A stretch of 64,000 bases of DNA from Paenibacillus bovis (GCF_001421015.2 NZ_CP013023.1:1791501-1855500); one strand, 5' to 3'. Counted from the stretch's first letter, positions 25,847 to 35,109 are shown. Translations and numbers: made by a program. The notes: generated from the sequence alone by a model not told the origin.

Positions 25847-27075
25847 GTACATTGCTGAATGTAATGATCGCCGATGACGAACCGATTATTCGCGAAGGTA
25901 TCCGCGATGCGGTCGACTGGAGCAGTCTGGGTATGATTGTGGCGGCAGAAGCAGAAGATGGCGAAGAAGCACTGGAGATTGCACTGCGGCAGGATATTGA
26001 TATTCTGCTTGTGGATATGAATATGCCATTCATGAATGGGATCTCACTGATGAAGCGGCTGCGTGAGGAACGTCCGGGCTGCCGGTTCGTCATCATTACC
26101 GGTCACGACGAGTTTAGCTATGCCCAGGAAGCGATTCGGCTGGGGGTCAAGGATTATATACTCAAGCCGGTTGATCCGGTGCATCTGCAGGAAGTGTTGG
26201 ATCATATCCGTACCGAGCTTAATGGCGATCAGCAGCAGGAGGAATACCTCAAGCTGGCTACCGATCAGATTCAGCGCAATATTCCGCTGCTGCGCGAGCA
26301 GTTCTGTCTGGAATGGCTAAATGGGCGTCTGCGGGAAGAAGAAATCCGGCGTCAGCAGGAATTTCTTGGGCTGCCAGCAGCCCAGCCTGCGGCTCTGACA
26401 TTGATTCGCTGGTCGGGACAGGCCGAAGGACGTCCGCCGCTCAAAGAACAGGACAAGCAGCTGCTGTTGTTTGCGATCGGCAATATTGCTGCCGAGTTAT
26501 TGTCCCATATTCCACTCGTGATCTGCCGCGAGGGTTCCGGTACGATCGTCCTGTTCCTCTGGGAAATACCGGCTGCCCATATGGAAGAACGTATTATCGC
26601 TGCAGTCCGCGACCATATCAGTCTGCATGTGCAGGTCTGGACGCAACCGGTCACTCATGAAGGAGAACTCAAAGATATACAGCCGTCCGAGCTGCTGCAT
26701 GAGACATACCGCCAGCTCAAACGCGAATGGAAGGAACATTCCGGTCTTTCTCCGCTTGTACGGCGGGCGCGCAGCTATATTATGGAGCATTATGCCGATC
26801 CGCAGCTGACGCTCGAGCAGCTGGCGGATGCTCTGCAAGTATCCTCCACTTACCTCAGTCGGGTCATGAAAAAGGAGTTGGGTCAGTCTTTTATCCATGT
26901 ACTGGTACAGGCGCGAATTCAGCGGGCTGTACAGCTGCTGGAAGAAAGCGACCGTTCGATTCTGGAAGTGGCGGAGGAAGTTGGGTATGAATCCCAGCAT
27001 TATTTCAGTACGGCCTTCAAAAAAGTCATGGGTGTCTCACCAAACCGTTACCGCCGTGATGCTTCATCTGGCTGA
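25843..27075 (+). CDS. YesN-type response regulator with AraC DNA-binding domain
   Basis: 410 residues. The N-terminal receiver domain has acidic D11 and D12, phosphoacceptor D58 (LLVDMNMPFMNG), T88 and K107 (YILKPVDP). A linker of about 170 residues is followed by an AraC-type pair of helix-turn-helices from about residue 305: LTLEQLADALQVSSTYLSRV and ILEVAEEVGYESQHYFSTAF. It is coupled to the kinase gene by a 4-nt overlap. Its targets are not adjacent: a terminator and the Mrp operon follow. Sugar uptake genes such as the ChvE-type importer at 40901 are candidates, but that is only a guess. Confidence 0.9.
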   Translation: MSTLLNVMIADDEPIIREGIRDAVDWSSLGMIVAAEAEDGEEALEIALRQDIDILLVDMNMPFMNGISLMKRLREERPGCRFVIITGHDEFSYAQEAIRLGVKDYILKPVDPVHLQEVLDHIRTELNGDQQQEEYLKLATDQIQRNIPLLREQFCLEWLNGRLREEEIRRQQEFLGLPAAQPAALTLIRWSGQAEGRPPLKEQDKQLLLFAIGNIAAELLSHIPLVICREGSGTIVLFLWEIPAAHMEERIIAAVRDHISLHVQVWTQPVTHEGELKDIQPSELLHETYRQLKREWKEHSGLSPLVRRARSYIMEHYADPQLTLEQLADALQVSSTYLSRVMKKELGQSFIHVLVQARIQRAVQLLEESDRSILEVAEEVGYESQHYFSTAFKKVMGVSPNRYRRDASSG

Positions 27076-27211
27076 TTCAGTTGTTATAGCTTGCTGGCTT
27101 TTTGCAGATATAGTATAATGGATAAGGTATTATCGCCTGCTGCAGGCTGCATCCTGTTGTCGACAGGATAAATATCATTCCCTTTAATAATCAAATACAT
27201 TGGAAATACCG

Positions 27212-27247
27212 GAGGAGCCTGTCATTGCAGGCTCCTCTTTGTCTTTT
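27212..27247 (+). terminator. Rho-independent terminator of the sugar-sensor operon
   Basis: GAGGAGCCTG and CAGGCTCCTC form a perfect 10-bp stem followed by a T-rich tract. Upstream, between 27134 and 27170, two small stem-loops (GCCTGctgCAGGC and CCTGTtgtcgACAGG) occur. The rest of the gap to 27443 holds no gene that I can support. Confidence 0.88.
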
Positions 27248-27443
27248 TTCGGACATAGGGATGGAAATCACCGGTAATTCGCAGGGACCTGTTTATGGGT
27301 ACTATATGAAGACGGGGATTGGTAGAGGTAGATGAGGAACAGCAGCTTCTGCTGTGTTGTCGACAGGAAGAATGTTTGTATCCGGCAGCTGCACGCCGGG
27401 ACAGACTGATATATACATTATGGATTTGGGGGTGCTTACAAGA

Positions 27444-30374
27444 GTGTATTTACTGCATGCTGCTATTCTGGCTCCATTTGTGCTGGCTGCGCTGGTACCA
27501 GCGATTCGGAAAGGTACCAAAAAGATACATACCGGCTGGATTGTACTTGTATTGCCGGTGCTGCTGTTTGTGAATTTTCTGCGGTATCTTCCGGTTGTAC
27601 GCAATGATGTAACCGAGACGTTTTCACTGCCGTGGATACCTTCGCTGGGCATTGACTTTACCGTCTATCTGGATGGACTGGGGTTATTGTTTGCCCTGCT
27701 GATTACAGGGATCGGTGCGCTGGTCGTGCTGTATTCCATCTATTATCTGGACCCGGAACAGGAAGCGATTCACCGATTCTACCTGTATCTGCTGCTGTTT
27801 ATGGGAGCGATGCTGGGGATTGTGCTGTCGGATAACATGATAGTGCTCTATACGTTCTGGGAGCTGACGAGTATCTCATCGTTCCTGTTGATTGCTTTCT
27901 GGTATGAACGGGATCGTTCACGTTACGGGGCGCTAAAGTCCATGCTGATTACAGTACTCGGCGGCTTTGCGATGCTGGCCGGATTTGTTGTACTGCATAG
28001 TATGACCGGCACATGGAGTATTCGCGAGACGATTGCCATGGTAGCAGAGGTACAGGGACATCCGCTGTTCCTGCTGGCAATGATTTTGATTTTGCTGGGG
28101 GCTTTTACCAAGTCGGCCCAGTTTCCTTTTCATATCTGGCTGCCGGATGCGATGGAAGCACCGACACCGGTCAGTGCCTATCTGCACTCGGCGACAATGG
28201 TCAAGGCAGGCATCTATCTGGTTGCCCGCTTCAGTCCGGTATTTGCCGGCGAGGCGGAATGGTTCTGGATCGTCTCGCTGGTCGGTATCATTACGATGTG
28301 CTACGGATCGATCCTGGCAGTAAAACAGACCGATCTCAAAGCGCTGCTGGCTTACTCAACGATCTCGCAGCTCGGTCTGATCATGTCGCTGTTCGGCGCA
28401 GGATCGGCAGCCGTGTATTACGGATATGGCGAAGAGTCGATGATCTATGCGGCAGCAACAACAGCTGCTATTTTCCATCTGATCAATCATGCGACCTTCA
28501 AAGGCGCGTTATTTATGGTTGCCGGGATTGTCGACCATGAGACAGGTACAAGGGATATCCGCCGGCTGGGCGGTCTGATTTCACTGATGCCGATCAGCTT
28601 TACCGTTGCCTGTATCAGCGGATTCTCGATGGCAGGTGTACCGCCATTTAATGGCTACCTGAGCAAGGAAATGTTCCTCGAAGCGATGGTGGAACTGACC
28701 CATCTGCATATCTTCGAACTGGGTACATGGGGCATACTGTTCCCGATCCTCGCTTTCCTGGGAAGTGTATTTACATTTGTATACAGCATGATTCTGATCT
28801 TCAAAACATTCCGCGGACCGCTGCAAAAAGACAAGCTGGGTATAACACCGCATGAAGCACCGGCAGGTATGCTGATTTCTCCGATGATCCTGGCGATCTG
28901 TGTGGTAGCGATCGGCTTGTTCCCGAATATGCTGTCCTACAGCATCATCGAGCCAGCGATGAGGTCGGTACTGCCTTCGCTGGTAGCGCCGGGAGAACAT
29001 TTTGATGTGCATATCTCGTTCTGGCACGGATTCACCCCGGCTTTGTTTATGACGATTGGGGTCATCGGACTGGGAACCGTACTGTATCTGCTGCTGAATC
29101 GGTGGAAAGGTGTCTATGCGATGTATCCGGAAAAGCTAACCTGGAATCATCTGTATGACAGCCTGCTGCGTTATGGAGAGAAAGCTTCCCGTGCGCTGAC
29201 GGATGCCTATATGAACCGCTCCGCCCGCAATTATCTGGTCTATATTTTTGGATTTATGGTTATTGTGCTCGGTGCGGCGTTATGGCGAGCGGATGTATTG
29301 TCGCTTATAACGCCGGATACGGCACCCGTCAATATTTATGAAATTGTGCTGATTGTTCTGCTGGTTATCTCGGCGGTAGCGGTTCCTTTTGCCCGCCAGC
29401 GCCTGATAGCGGTTATTATGACCGGTGCAGTCGGCTATCTGGTTACTTTGTTCTTCGTGCTGTTCCGCGCTCCGGATCTGGCTCTGACACAGATGATTAT
29501 CGAGACGGTATCGGTTGTACTTTTCTTGCTCTGCTTTTACCATATGCCGGAGCTGCGTCGCGAAGTCAATACACAACGATACCGTTCGCTGAATATCGTG
29601 ATTGCTATCAGCGTGGGTGTGATTGTAACGCTGATCTCGCTCAGCGCAAGCGGCAGCAGCAACTTTGAGAGCATTGCCGACTACTTTGTGAAGAACAGTC
29701 ATGATCTGGGCGGCGGCGATAATGTGGTCAATGTCATTCTGGTGGATTTCCGTGGATTTGATACGATGCTGGAAATTACCGTACTCGGTATTGCATCCTT
29801 GGGGATCTATTCCATGATCCAGCTTCAATTGCAGGGCAGGGATGCAGGAGCACGCATTCTGTATCTGCACCGCAAAGTAACGCTTGCTCCCAAAGTTCCG
29901 ATTGGACGTACACGTAAAGAAACCGTCACAGTCGCCAAAAATATGAAGCAGTTCAAGAGCAACGATGTCATTTTGGAGACGAGTACCAAGGTTATCGTCT
30001 TTATTATCCTGACGTTTGCTTTGTATCTGTTCTTTGCCGGACATAATAATCCGGGTGGAGGATTCGTCGGTGGTCTGATGGCGGCCTCGGCACTGGTACT
30101 GCTTGCACTGGCTTTTAACGCGGAGACAGTAAGACGGGTACTACCGCTGGATTACCGGGATATTATGGCGACCGGATTGTCGGTAGCTTACCTGACAGCG
30201 ATAGGATCATTCGTATTTGGAGCGCCTTTCCTGAGTCACGCATTTGGTTATTTTGATATTCCGTTCCTCGGAAAAACCGAACTTGCCACAGCGCTGATCT
30301 TTGACCTGGGTGTGTTCCTGACGGTACTGGGTGTCACGATGACGATCATTTTACAGATAGGAGAGGATCGCTGA
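27444..30374 (+). CDS. mrpA: Mrp antiporter subunit A fused to subunit B
   Basis: 976 residues, longer than the usual 770-800 of Firmicute MrpA. Residues 1 to about 800 are MrpA: a NuoL-like transporter core with FPFHIWLPDAMEAPTPVSAYLH and LAYSTISQLGLI, ending with the typical DFRGFDTMLEITVLGIASLG. From about residue 835 a complete MrpB follows (ILETSTKVIVFIILTFALYL, FAGHNNPGGGFVGGL and LGKTELATALIFDLGVFLTV), and no separate mrpB exists in the operon. The Mrp complex exchanges Na+ (and K+) for protons and supports salt and alkali tolerance. I favour GTG 27444, which starts YLLHAAILAP like other MrpA proteins and follows GGGGGTG; ATG 27420 and TTG 27354 are alternatives. Confidence 0.88.
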   Translation: MYLLHAAILAPFVLAALVPAIRKGTKKIHTGWIVLVLPVLLFVNFLRYLPVVRNDVTETFSLPWIPSLGIDFTVYLDGLGLLFALLITGIGALVVLYSIYYLDPEQEAIHRFYLYLLLFMGAMLGIVLSDNMIVLYTFWELTSISSFLLIAFWYERDRSRYGALKSMLITVLGGFAMLAGFVVLHSMTGTWSIRETIAMVAEVQGHPLFLLAMILILLGAFTKSAQFPFHIWLPDAMEAPTPVSAYLHSATMVKAGIYLVARFSPVFAGEAEWFWIVSLVGIITMCYGSILAVKQTDLKALLAYSTISQLGLIMSLFGAGSAAVYYGYGEESMIYAAATTAAIFHLINHATFKGALFMVAGIVDHETGTRDIRRLGGLISLMPISFTVACISGFSMAGVPPFNGYLSKEMFLEAMVELTHLHIFELGTWGILFPILAFLGSVFTFVYSMILIFKTFRGPLQKDKLGITPHEAPAGMLISPMILAICVVAIGLFPNMLSYSIIEPAMRSVLPSLVAPGEHFDVHISFWHGFTPALFMTIGVIGLGTVLYLLLNRWKGVYAMYPEKLTWNHLYDSLLRYGEKASRALTDAYMNRSARNYLVYIFGFMVIVLGAALWRADVLSLITPDTAPVNIYEIVLIVLLVISAVAVPFARQRLIAVIMTGAVGYLVTLFFVLFRAPDLALTQMIIETVSVVLFLLCFYHMPELRREVNTQRYRSLNIVIAISVGVIVTLISLSASGSSNFESIADYFVKNSHDLGGGDNVVNVILVDFRGFDTMLEITVLGIASLGIYSMIQLQLQGRDAGARILYLHRKVTLAPKVPIGRTRKETVTVAKNMKQFKSNDVILETSTKVIVFIILTFALYLFFAGHNNPGGGFVGGLMAASALVLLALAFNAETVRRVLPLDYRDIMATGLSVAYLTAIGSFVFGAPFLSHAFGYFDIPFLGKTELATALIFDLGVFLTVLGVTMTIILQIGEDR

Positions 30375-30375
30375 T

Positions 30376-30714
30376 ATGGAAGTATGGATGTCTATCGCTA
30401 TCGGTATACTGTTCGCTGTAGCCGTGTATCTGATTCTGTCCCGCAGTCTGCTGCGGATTATTCTCGGCACATCGATCCTGACGCACGGGGTGCATCTGCT
30501 GCTGCTGACCATGTCGCGGCTGAAAACCGGGGCACCTCCGCTTTTGGGAGAGGAATCCGGGACATATGTTGATCCGCTGCCACAGGCTCTGATATTAACC
30601 TCCATCGTGATTAACTTTGGAGTCACTGCATTTTTCTTTGTACTGGCGTATCGTTCCTATATACGTCTGAAGACAGACGATATGGAGGAGGTGAAGCGCA
30701 AAGGTGGCCAATAA
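30376..30714 (+). CDS. mrpC: Mrp antiporter subunit C
   Basis: 112 residues, NuoK-like, with three membrane segments. Recognisable pieces are YLILSRSLLRIILGTSILTH, GVHLLLLTM, DPLPQALILTSIVINFGVTA and FFFVLAYRSY. The PLPQALILTSIVI motif is diagnostic of MrpC/MnhC. GGAGAGG lies before the ATG. It begins one base after the mrpAB stop and overlaps mrpD by 11 bp, so translation is coupled. Confidence 0.92.
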   Translation: MEVWMSIAIGILFAVAVYLILSRSLLRIILGTSILTHGVHLLLLTMSRLKTGAPPLLGEESGTYVDPLPQALILTSIVINFGVTAFFFVLAYRSYIRLKTDDMEEVKRKGGQ

Positions 30715-32293
30715 CCTGTTGATTTTCCCGCTGCTGATTCCACTGGTGGCAGCAGTGATCCAGATTTTCTGCCGAAATCATATGGTCGTTCAGCGTATTG
30801 TTGGAGCGATTGCCGTGCTGGCGAATATTGGAATTGCCGTCTGGCTGGTTGCTACGGTGAAGATGCACGGTATCCAGCTGCTGCCGATGGGCGGATGGGC
30901 GGCTCCTTACGGAATCGTCTTTGTGGCAGATATGTTCGCTGCGCTGCTCGTGTTGACGACTTCGATTCTCGGCGCGGTATGTTTGTTTTATGCCTTTGCC
31001 AGTATAGGAGAGGAACGGGAAAAGTATCATTTTTATCCGTTCTTCCAGTTTCTGCTGGTCGGTGTGTACGGATCGTTCCTCACGGGCGATTTGTTCAACC
31101 TGTTTGTCTGCTTTGAGGTGATGCTGATCTCCTCGTATGCGCTGATTGTGCTGGGAGGCACACGCATACAGCTGCGGGAGACGCTCAAATATATTCTGAT
31201 CAATATTATTTCTTCTTCGTTCTTTGTCGCTTCGCTGGCTTATCTGTACGGATCAACCGGTACACTGAATATGGCGCATCTGTCCCAGCGGGTAGCAGAG
31301 GTCGGACAGACCGGTATTCTGAGTGTAATCGCCTTTTTGTTCCTGATTGTATTCAGTCTCAAAGCAGGGATGTTCCTGTTTTTCTGGCTGCCGGGCTCGT
31401 ATGCGGCGCCACCGTCGGTGATTACGGCTATTTTCGCCGGATTGCTGACCAAAGTAGGGCTGTATGCTATTTTGCGTACCTTTACACTGATTTTCTATCA
31501 TGATACCGGGTTTCTCTATACGCTGATCGGCTGGATGGGTATTGCGACGATGATTCTCGGTGTGATCGGAGCGGTAGCCTACCGGGATGTGAACAAGATT
31601 CTGGTCTACAATGTCGTGGCTGGTGTAGGATTGATCGGATTTGGTCTGGCGACAGCCAATACAGCAGGGATCGAAGGTGCGATTTTCTATATGCTGCATG
31701 ATATGATCCTCAAAGCACTGCTGTTCCTGCTGGCCGGTATTATGATCGGTGCAGCTGGTACATCGAAGCTGACCCAGATGAGCGGACTAATCAAGCGAAT
31801 TCCGGCTACCGGCTGGATGCTGTTCGTAGCCGGACTGGCGCTGGCGGGTGTACCGCCGCTGAGTGGGTTTGCCGGCAAACTGCTGATTGTACAGGGCGGT
31901 ATGGAGCGCGGCTGGTATGCGATGACCCTGATCAGCCTGGCAGCCAGTCTGCTGATGCTGTACTCGATTATGCGAATCTTTATGCTGGGCTTCTGGGGCA
32001 AGGATCGTCCGCTGGCTGATGAACGCAAAGAGCTGTCGGATGATATTTACCATGAGTGGGCATCAGAAGAAGGGCATCCCGATCTGCTGCCCGATGACCG
32101 TGAACATCTGCTGGATTACCGCTGGTCGATGTTCCACCCCAAACGGCTGGTCGGTGCGGCTTCGGTATTGTTTGTTCTTGTTATAGTGATCGGACTGGGC
32201 TCCGGATGGGTGTATACGTATGTAGCGGAAGCGGCTTCGGTGCTGTCCGACCCGTCTGTTTATATTCAGGCTGTGCTGGGAGGCGGTAAATAA
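30704..32293 (+). CDS. mrpD: Mrp antiporter subunit D
   Basis: 529 residues from a GTG start after GGAGGAGGTG. It is a NuoM/NuoN-like proton-translocating subunit with about 14 membrane helices. Visible motifs are FVCFEVMLISSYALIVLGG, LFFWLPGSYAAPPSVITAIF (with the conserved Pro-rich helix break), AYRDVNKILVYNVVAGVGLI and MLHDMILKALLFLLAG. The tail contains a hydrophilic loop rich in Asp and Glu (about residues 440-480) before the last helix. It overlaps mrpC and mrpE. Confidence 0.92.
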   Translation: MANNLLIFPLLIPLVAAVIQIFCRNHMVVQRIVGAIAVLANIGIAVWLVATVKMHGIQLLPMGGWAAPYGIVFVADMFAALLVLTTSILGAVCLFYAFASIGEEREKYHFYPFFQFLLVGVYGSFLTGDLFNLFVCFEVMLISSYALIVLGGTRIQLRETLKYILINIISSSFFVASLAYLYGSTGTLNMAHLSQRVAEVGQTGILSVIAFLFLIVFSLKAGMFLFFWLPGSYAAPPSVITAIFAGLLTKVGLYAILRTFTLIFYHDTGFLYTLIGWMGIATMILGVIGAVAYRDVNKILVYNVVAGVGLIGFGLATANTAGIEGAIFYMLHDMILKALLFLLAGIMIGAAGTSKLTQMSGLIKRIPATGWMLFVAGLALAGVPPLSGFAGKLLIVQGGMERGWYAMTLISLAASLLMLYSIMRIFMLGFWGKDRPLADERKELSDDIYHEWASEEGHPDLLPDDREHLLDYRWSMFHPKRLVGAASVLFVLVIVIGLGSGWVYTYVAEAASVLSDPSVYIQAVLGGGK

Positions 32294-32769
32294 TGGCCTT
32301 TCAAATCATACTGAATCTACTCATTGCATTGGTCTGGATGTCGCTGAATACGACCTGGAATCCGCTGAATTTTGTGATTGGTTATATTATCGGGCTGCTG
32401 CTCATTTTCGCTTTTAAGCGGTTTTTCCCACATGATTTTTATGGTCATAAATTATGGGCAATCTTTAAGCTAATCCTGCTATTTTTCTCGGAATTGATCA
32501 AATCGAGTATTGTGGTGCTGCGGCATATTGTCTCGCCACGGCTGAATATCAATCCAGGTATTCTGACACATCATACCGATCTGACATCCGACTGGGAGCT
32601 GACACTGCTTTCTACGCTCGTTACGCTGACGCCGGGTACTGTGTTGATAGAGGTATCGAGGGAGCAGCATCTGGTCTATATTCATGCGATTGATATTCAG
32701 GACGAGAACAAGATGTCCGAAGATATCCGCAATACATTTGAAAAAGCGATCAAGGAGGTGACGCGATAA
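32293..32769 (+). CDS. mrpE: Mrp antiporter subunit E
   Basis: 158 residues, typical MrpE length. The N-terminal hydrophobic half (QIILNLLIALVWMSLNTTWN, FVIGYIIGLLLIFAFKRFF) is followed by LFFSELIKSSIVVLRHIVSP and the conserved TLLSTLVTLTPGTVLIEVS. It starts at the last base of the mrpD stop (TAATG) and ends at the start of mrpF (ATAATG). It is a structural subunit needed for assembly of the Mrp complex. Confidence 0.92.
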   Translation: MAFQIILNLLIALVWMSLNTTWNPLNFVIGYIIGLLLIFAFKRFFPHDFYGHKLWAIFKLILLFFSELIKSSIVVLRHIVSPRLNINPGILTHHTDLTSDWELTLLSTLVTLTPGTVLIEVSREQHLVYIHAIDIQDENKMSEDIRNTFEKAIKEVTR

Positions 32770-33083
32770 TGCTGCAGATCTCCATGTTTATCGCGCTGAT
32801 CCTCCTGACGCTGGCGGTTGCAGGGTGTATGTATCGCGTACTGCGCGGCCCGTCTATGGCAGACCGCATCACGGCATTGGATACGGTCGGGGTAAATATT
32901 ATTGCGATTATTGTCGTGCTGTCGATGATGCTGGATACGCAGGCTTATCTGGAAGTCATGCTGCTGGTCGGTATTCTCGCATTTCTTGGTACGGTTGCTT
33001 TTGCCAAATATATTGAACGAGGGGTGGTGATCGAACATGAACAAGAAGACCGAGATGATATCGATGATTCAGATGATCGGTGA
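32769..33083 (+). CDS. mrpF: Mrp antiporter subunit F
   Basis: 104 residues with three membrane helices. The MrpF motif RVLRGPSMADRITALDTVGV is present, followed by YLEVMLLVGILAFLGTVAFA and the end KYIERGVVIEHEQ. AAGGAGGTG lies at ideal distance from the ATG. The acidic tail (DRDDIDDSDDR) overlaps the start of mrpG by 47 bp, a fairly long overlap that suggests tight coupling. Confidence 0.92.
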   Translation: MLQISMFIALILLTLAVAGCMYRVLRGPSMADRITALDTVGVNIIAIIVVLSMMLDTQAYLEVMLLVGILAFLGTVAFAKYIERGVVIEHEQEDRDDIDDSDDR

Positions 33084-33450
33084 GCCGATTATTGCGATTT
33101 TGATCGTTATCGGAGCAGTACTTAGTGTACTGAGTGCATTTGGTATTATCCGTTTCCCCGATGTGTATCTGCGCGCCCACGCAGCGACCAAGAGTGCGAC
33201 CTTGGGCGTTCTATGTGTACTGCTGGGCGGTTTCTTGTTCTTCTGGGTCTTTGACGGATATCCGAGTATGCGGATTCTGCTCGGTATTGTGTTCGTGTTC
33301 ATCACTGCTCCGGTAGCCGGACATCTGAATGCTAGGGCTGCTTATCGCACAGGTGTACCGCTGTGGAAGCTGGCCAAGGATGAATTAAAGCCTGCCCTCA
33401 AAAAGAAAGGCATCGACCGGGAAAAAGCAGAAAAAGAACCGCTCAATTAG
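33037..33450 (+). CDS. mrpG: Mrp antiporter subunit G
   Basis: 137 residues with three membrane segments. The MrpG motif is clear: IGAVLSVLSAFGIIRFPDVY, LRAHAATKSATLGVL and VFVFITAPVAGHLNARAAYR. The C-terminus is lysine-rich. The start at 33037 overlaps mrpF; GGGGTGGTG lies about 9 nt upstream. Shorter starts inside (MISMIQMIG) cannot be ruled out. It completes the order AB-C-D-E-F-G, and a terminator follows at 33511. Confidence 0.9.
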   Translation: MNKKTEMISMIQMIGEPIIAILIVIGAVLSVLSAFGIIRFPDVYLRAHAATKSATLGVLCVLLGGFLFFWVFDGYPSMRILLGIVFVFITAPVAGHLNARAAYRTGVPLWKLAKDELKPALKKKGIDREKAEKEPLN

Positions 33451-33510
33451 TATCAGATGGATATGGATAAAAAAGGTTCTTGCACATTTACAAATGAAAA
33501 ATAGATAACC

Positions 33511-33562
33511 AAAAGCATGGCAGTACAAGGAATGATCATGATTCCGACTGCCATGCTTTTTT
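33511..33562 (+). terminator. Rho-independent terminator of the mrp operon
   Basis: AAAAGCATGGCAGT pairs with ACTGCCATGCTTTT; an inner palindrome GGAATgatcATGATTCC lies in the loop and a T-run follows. Confidence 0.9.
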
Positions 33563-33702
33563 GCGATGTCATCAAATAATGGTTACATCAAAGAATATCC
33601 GGAATCGCTTTATTTTTGAAGCAGGATTGCTTATAGACAATCAGCTCATGACGATATACAGCCTGCGAAAGATGCTTGCTGGAATAGAAAGGAAATTTCT
33701 GC

Positions 33703-33747
33703 TATAATTTTATTGTTAACCATTAAATTAATATATGGTTAACAATA
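33703..33747 (+). promoter_or_regulatory. bioB promoter with BirA operator
   Basis: TATAAT (33703-33708) is followed by TTGTTAACC (33713-33721), a 15-bp spacer and GGTTAACAA (33737-33745), with the arms extending symmetrically to 33711 and 33747. This matches the BirA operator of Firmicutes, where biotinoyl-AMP-bound BirA represses biotin genes. It overlaps the expected start of transcription. Confidence 0.92.
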
Positions 33748-33768
33748 AAACGATAGTGAAGGTGACTT

Positions 33769-34770
33769 ATGACCAATTCTGTATCTGTATTACATTGGAG
33801 CGAACTGGCAGTCAAGGCTATACATAAAGAACCTATTTCGCCGGAGCAAGCGATGCAGGTACTGACCGCAGAAGATCGTGATCTGCTACCATTACTGCAT
33901 GCTGCCTATGAGGTGCGCCATCATTTTTATGGCAACAAAGTCAAGCTGAACATGATCATCAATGCCAAAAGCGGATTATGCCCGGAAGACTGTGGATACT
34001 GCTCCCAGTCGATTGTCTCGACAGCACCTGTCAGCAAGTATAGTCTGCTGGACAAAGATACCCTACTCGCTGGTGCACGGGAAGCTATGAACCGTCAGGC
34101 TGGCACCTATTGTATCGTCGCTTCCGGTAGAGGACCGACCCGTCGCGAACTGGAGCAGGTGATTGAAGCTGTACAGGAAATCAGGGATACAATGCCGCTC
34201 AAAATCTGCGCCTGCCTGGGACTGCTCAATGAAGATCAGGCGCGCCGACTGTGTGAAGCCGGTGTGCATCGGTATAATCATAATCTGAATACGAGCAGCG
34301 AACATTATGCCTCAATCACGACCACCCACACGTATGAGCAGCGGATCAACACGATCGAACAGGTCAAGAGCAGCGGTATGTCTCCATGCTCCGGCGTCAT
34401 TATCGGAATGGGGGAAAGTGACGAGCAGATTGTCGAAATGGCTTATGCCCTGCATCAGCTGGATGCAGATTCGATCCCTGTAAACTTTCTCAATCCGATT
34501 CCCGGCACACCGCTTGCTGATCAGCAGCGTACTCATGCCCGCAAAGCACTGAAAGTGCTATCGCTGCTGCGGTTTATTTGCCCGGACAAGGAGATTCGCG
34601 TTGCCGGCGGCCGTGAGCTGAATCTGCGGACTCTCCAACCGCTGGCGCTGTATGCTGCCAATTCTATTTTTGTCGGTGATTATTTGACGACGCCGGGGCA
34701 GGAAGCGGCGTTGGATTACCAGATGATTGAAGATCTTGGATTTGAGATTGAGCATAATGCGTTGGTATAG
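33769..34770 (+). CDS. bioB: Biotin synthase (radical SAM)
   Basis: 333 residues. The enzyme inserts sulfur into dethiobiotin using radical SAM chemistry. The [4Fe-4S] cysteines are C71, C75 and C78 in SGLCPEDCGYCSQS. Other family features are IVASGRGPTRRE, CACLGLLNEDQARRLCEAGV, RYNHNLNTSSEHYASITTTH, VNFLNPIPGTPL and IRVAGGRELNLRTLQPLALY, the last containing the Arg that helps bind the [2Fe-2S] cluster. GAAGGTGA precedes the ATG. The gene stands alone behind a BirA operator, so the other bio genes must lie elsewhere in the genome, or the cell imports a precursor. Confidence 0.95.
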   Translation: MTNSVSVLHWSELAVKAIHKEPISPEQAMQVLTAEDRDLLPLLHAAYEVRHHFYGNKVKLNMIINAKSGLCPEDCGYCSQSIVSTAPVSKYSLLDKDTLLAGAREAMNRQAGTYCIVASGRGPTRRELEQVIEAVQEIRDTMPLKICACLGLLNEDQARRLCEAGVHRYNHNLNTSSEHYASITTTHTYEQRINTIEQVKSSGMSPCSGVIIGMGESDEQIVEMAYALHQLDADSIPVNFLNPIPGTPLADQQRTHARKALKVLSLLRFICPDKEIRVAGGRELNLRTLQPLALYAANSIFVGDYLTTPGQEAALDYQMIEDLGFEIEHNALV

Positions 34771-34889
34771 CTGTGAAGTCATATAGATGGTGCATATTAT
34801 TAGCTTATTGATAGGGACTGCGCTTGGTGATTGGTTGCGGATATTTATCCAACGCTAATATGCCTTCGCTGCTGATGTGCATCCACTCC

Positions 34890-34998
34890 AGAAAGAAATA
34901 AGGAACATGACTCCGGTTAAGCCTGGAGATCCTGAATGGGATATAGTAAAGGGGGATCTCCAGGCTTAAAGGTCGTCTTGTTTCCTTATTTCCTTTCT
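34890..34998. repeat. Long imperfect palindrome, copy A of a family
   Basis: Core 34917-34969 (53 bp) begins TTAAGCCTGGAGATCC and ends GGATCTCCAGGCTTAA. Outer arms AGAAAGAAATAAGGAACA and its near-complement at 34979-34998 extend the palindrome to about 109 bp. The core of copy C, reverse-complemented, aligns well with this one. It lies between the convergent bioB and tetR genes and could also end bioB transcription. Confidence 0.75.
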
Positions 34999-35047
34999 TG
35001 CGCTCCGTGCTTTTGTGTTAGGTAGGGTTGCGCTGGATTTATGCAAA

Positions 35048-35109
35048 TAGCCTCCTGTCCGCTTATACAGCTGCTTGAACAAGCTGCTGTAAAGTGGACG
35101 GAGGCTATA
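35048..35109 (-). terminator. Stem-loop after the TetR gene
   Basis: An imperfect stem, ATAGCCTCC.GTCC paired with GGAC.GGAGGCTAT and with further inner pairing, begins right after the tetR stop on the minus strand and is followed by TTTGCAT. It is probably the terminator of the tetR/MFS unit. Confidence 0.6.

Noticed and set aside
27248..27443. A riboswitch in front of the Mrp operon
   Set aside because: Only small stem-loops were seen; no conserved motif of a c-di-AMP or cation riboswitch was recognisable.
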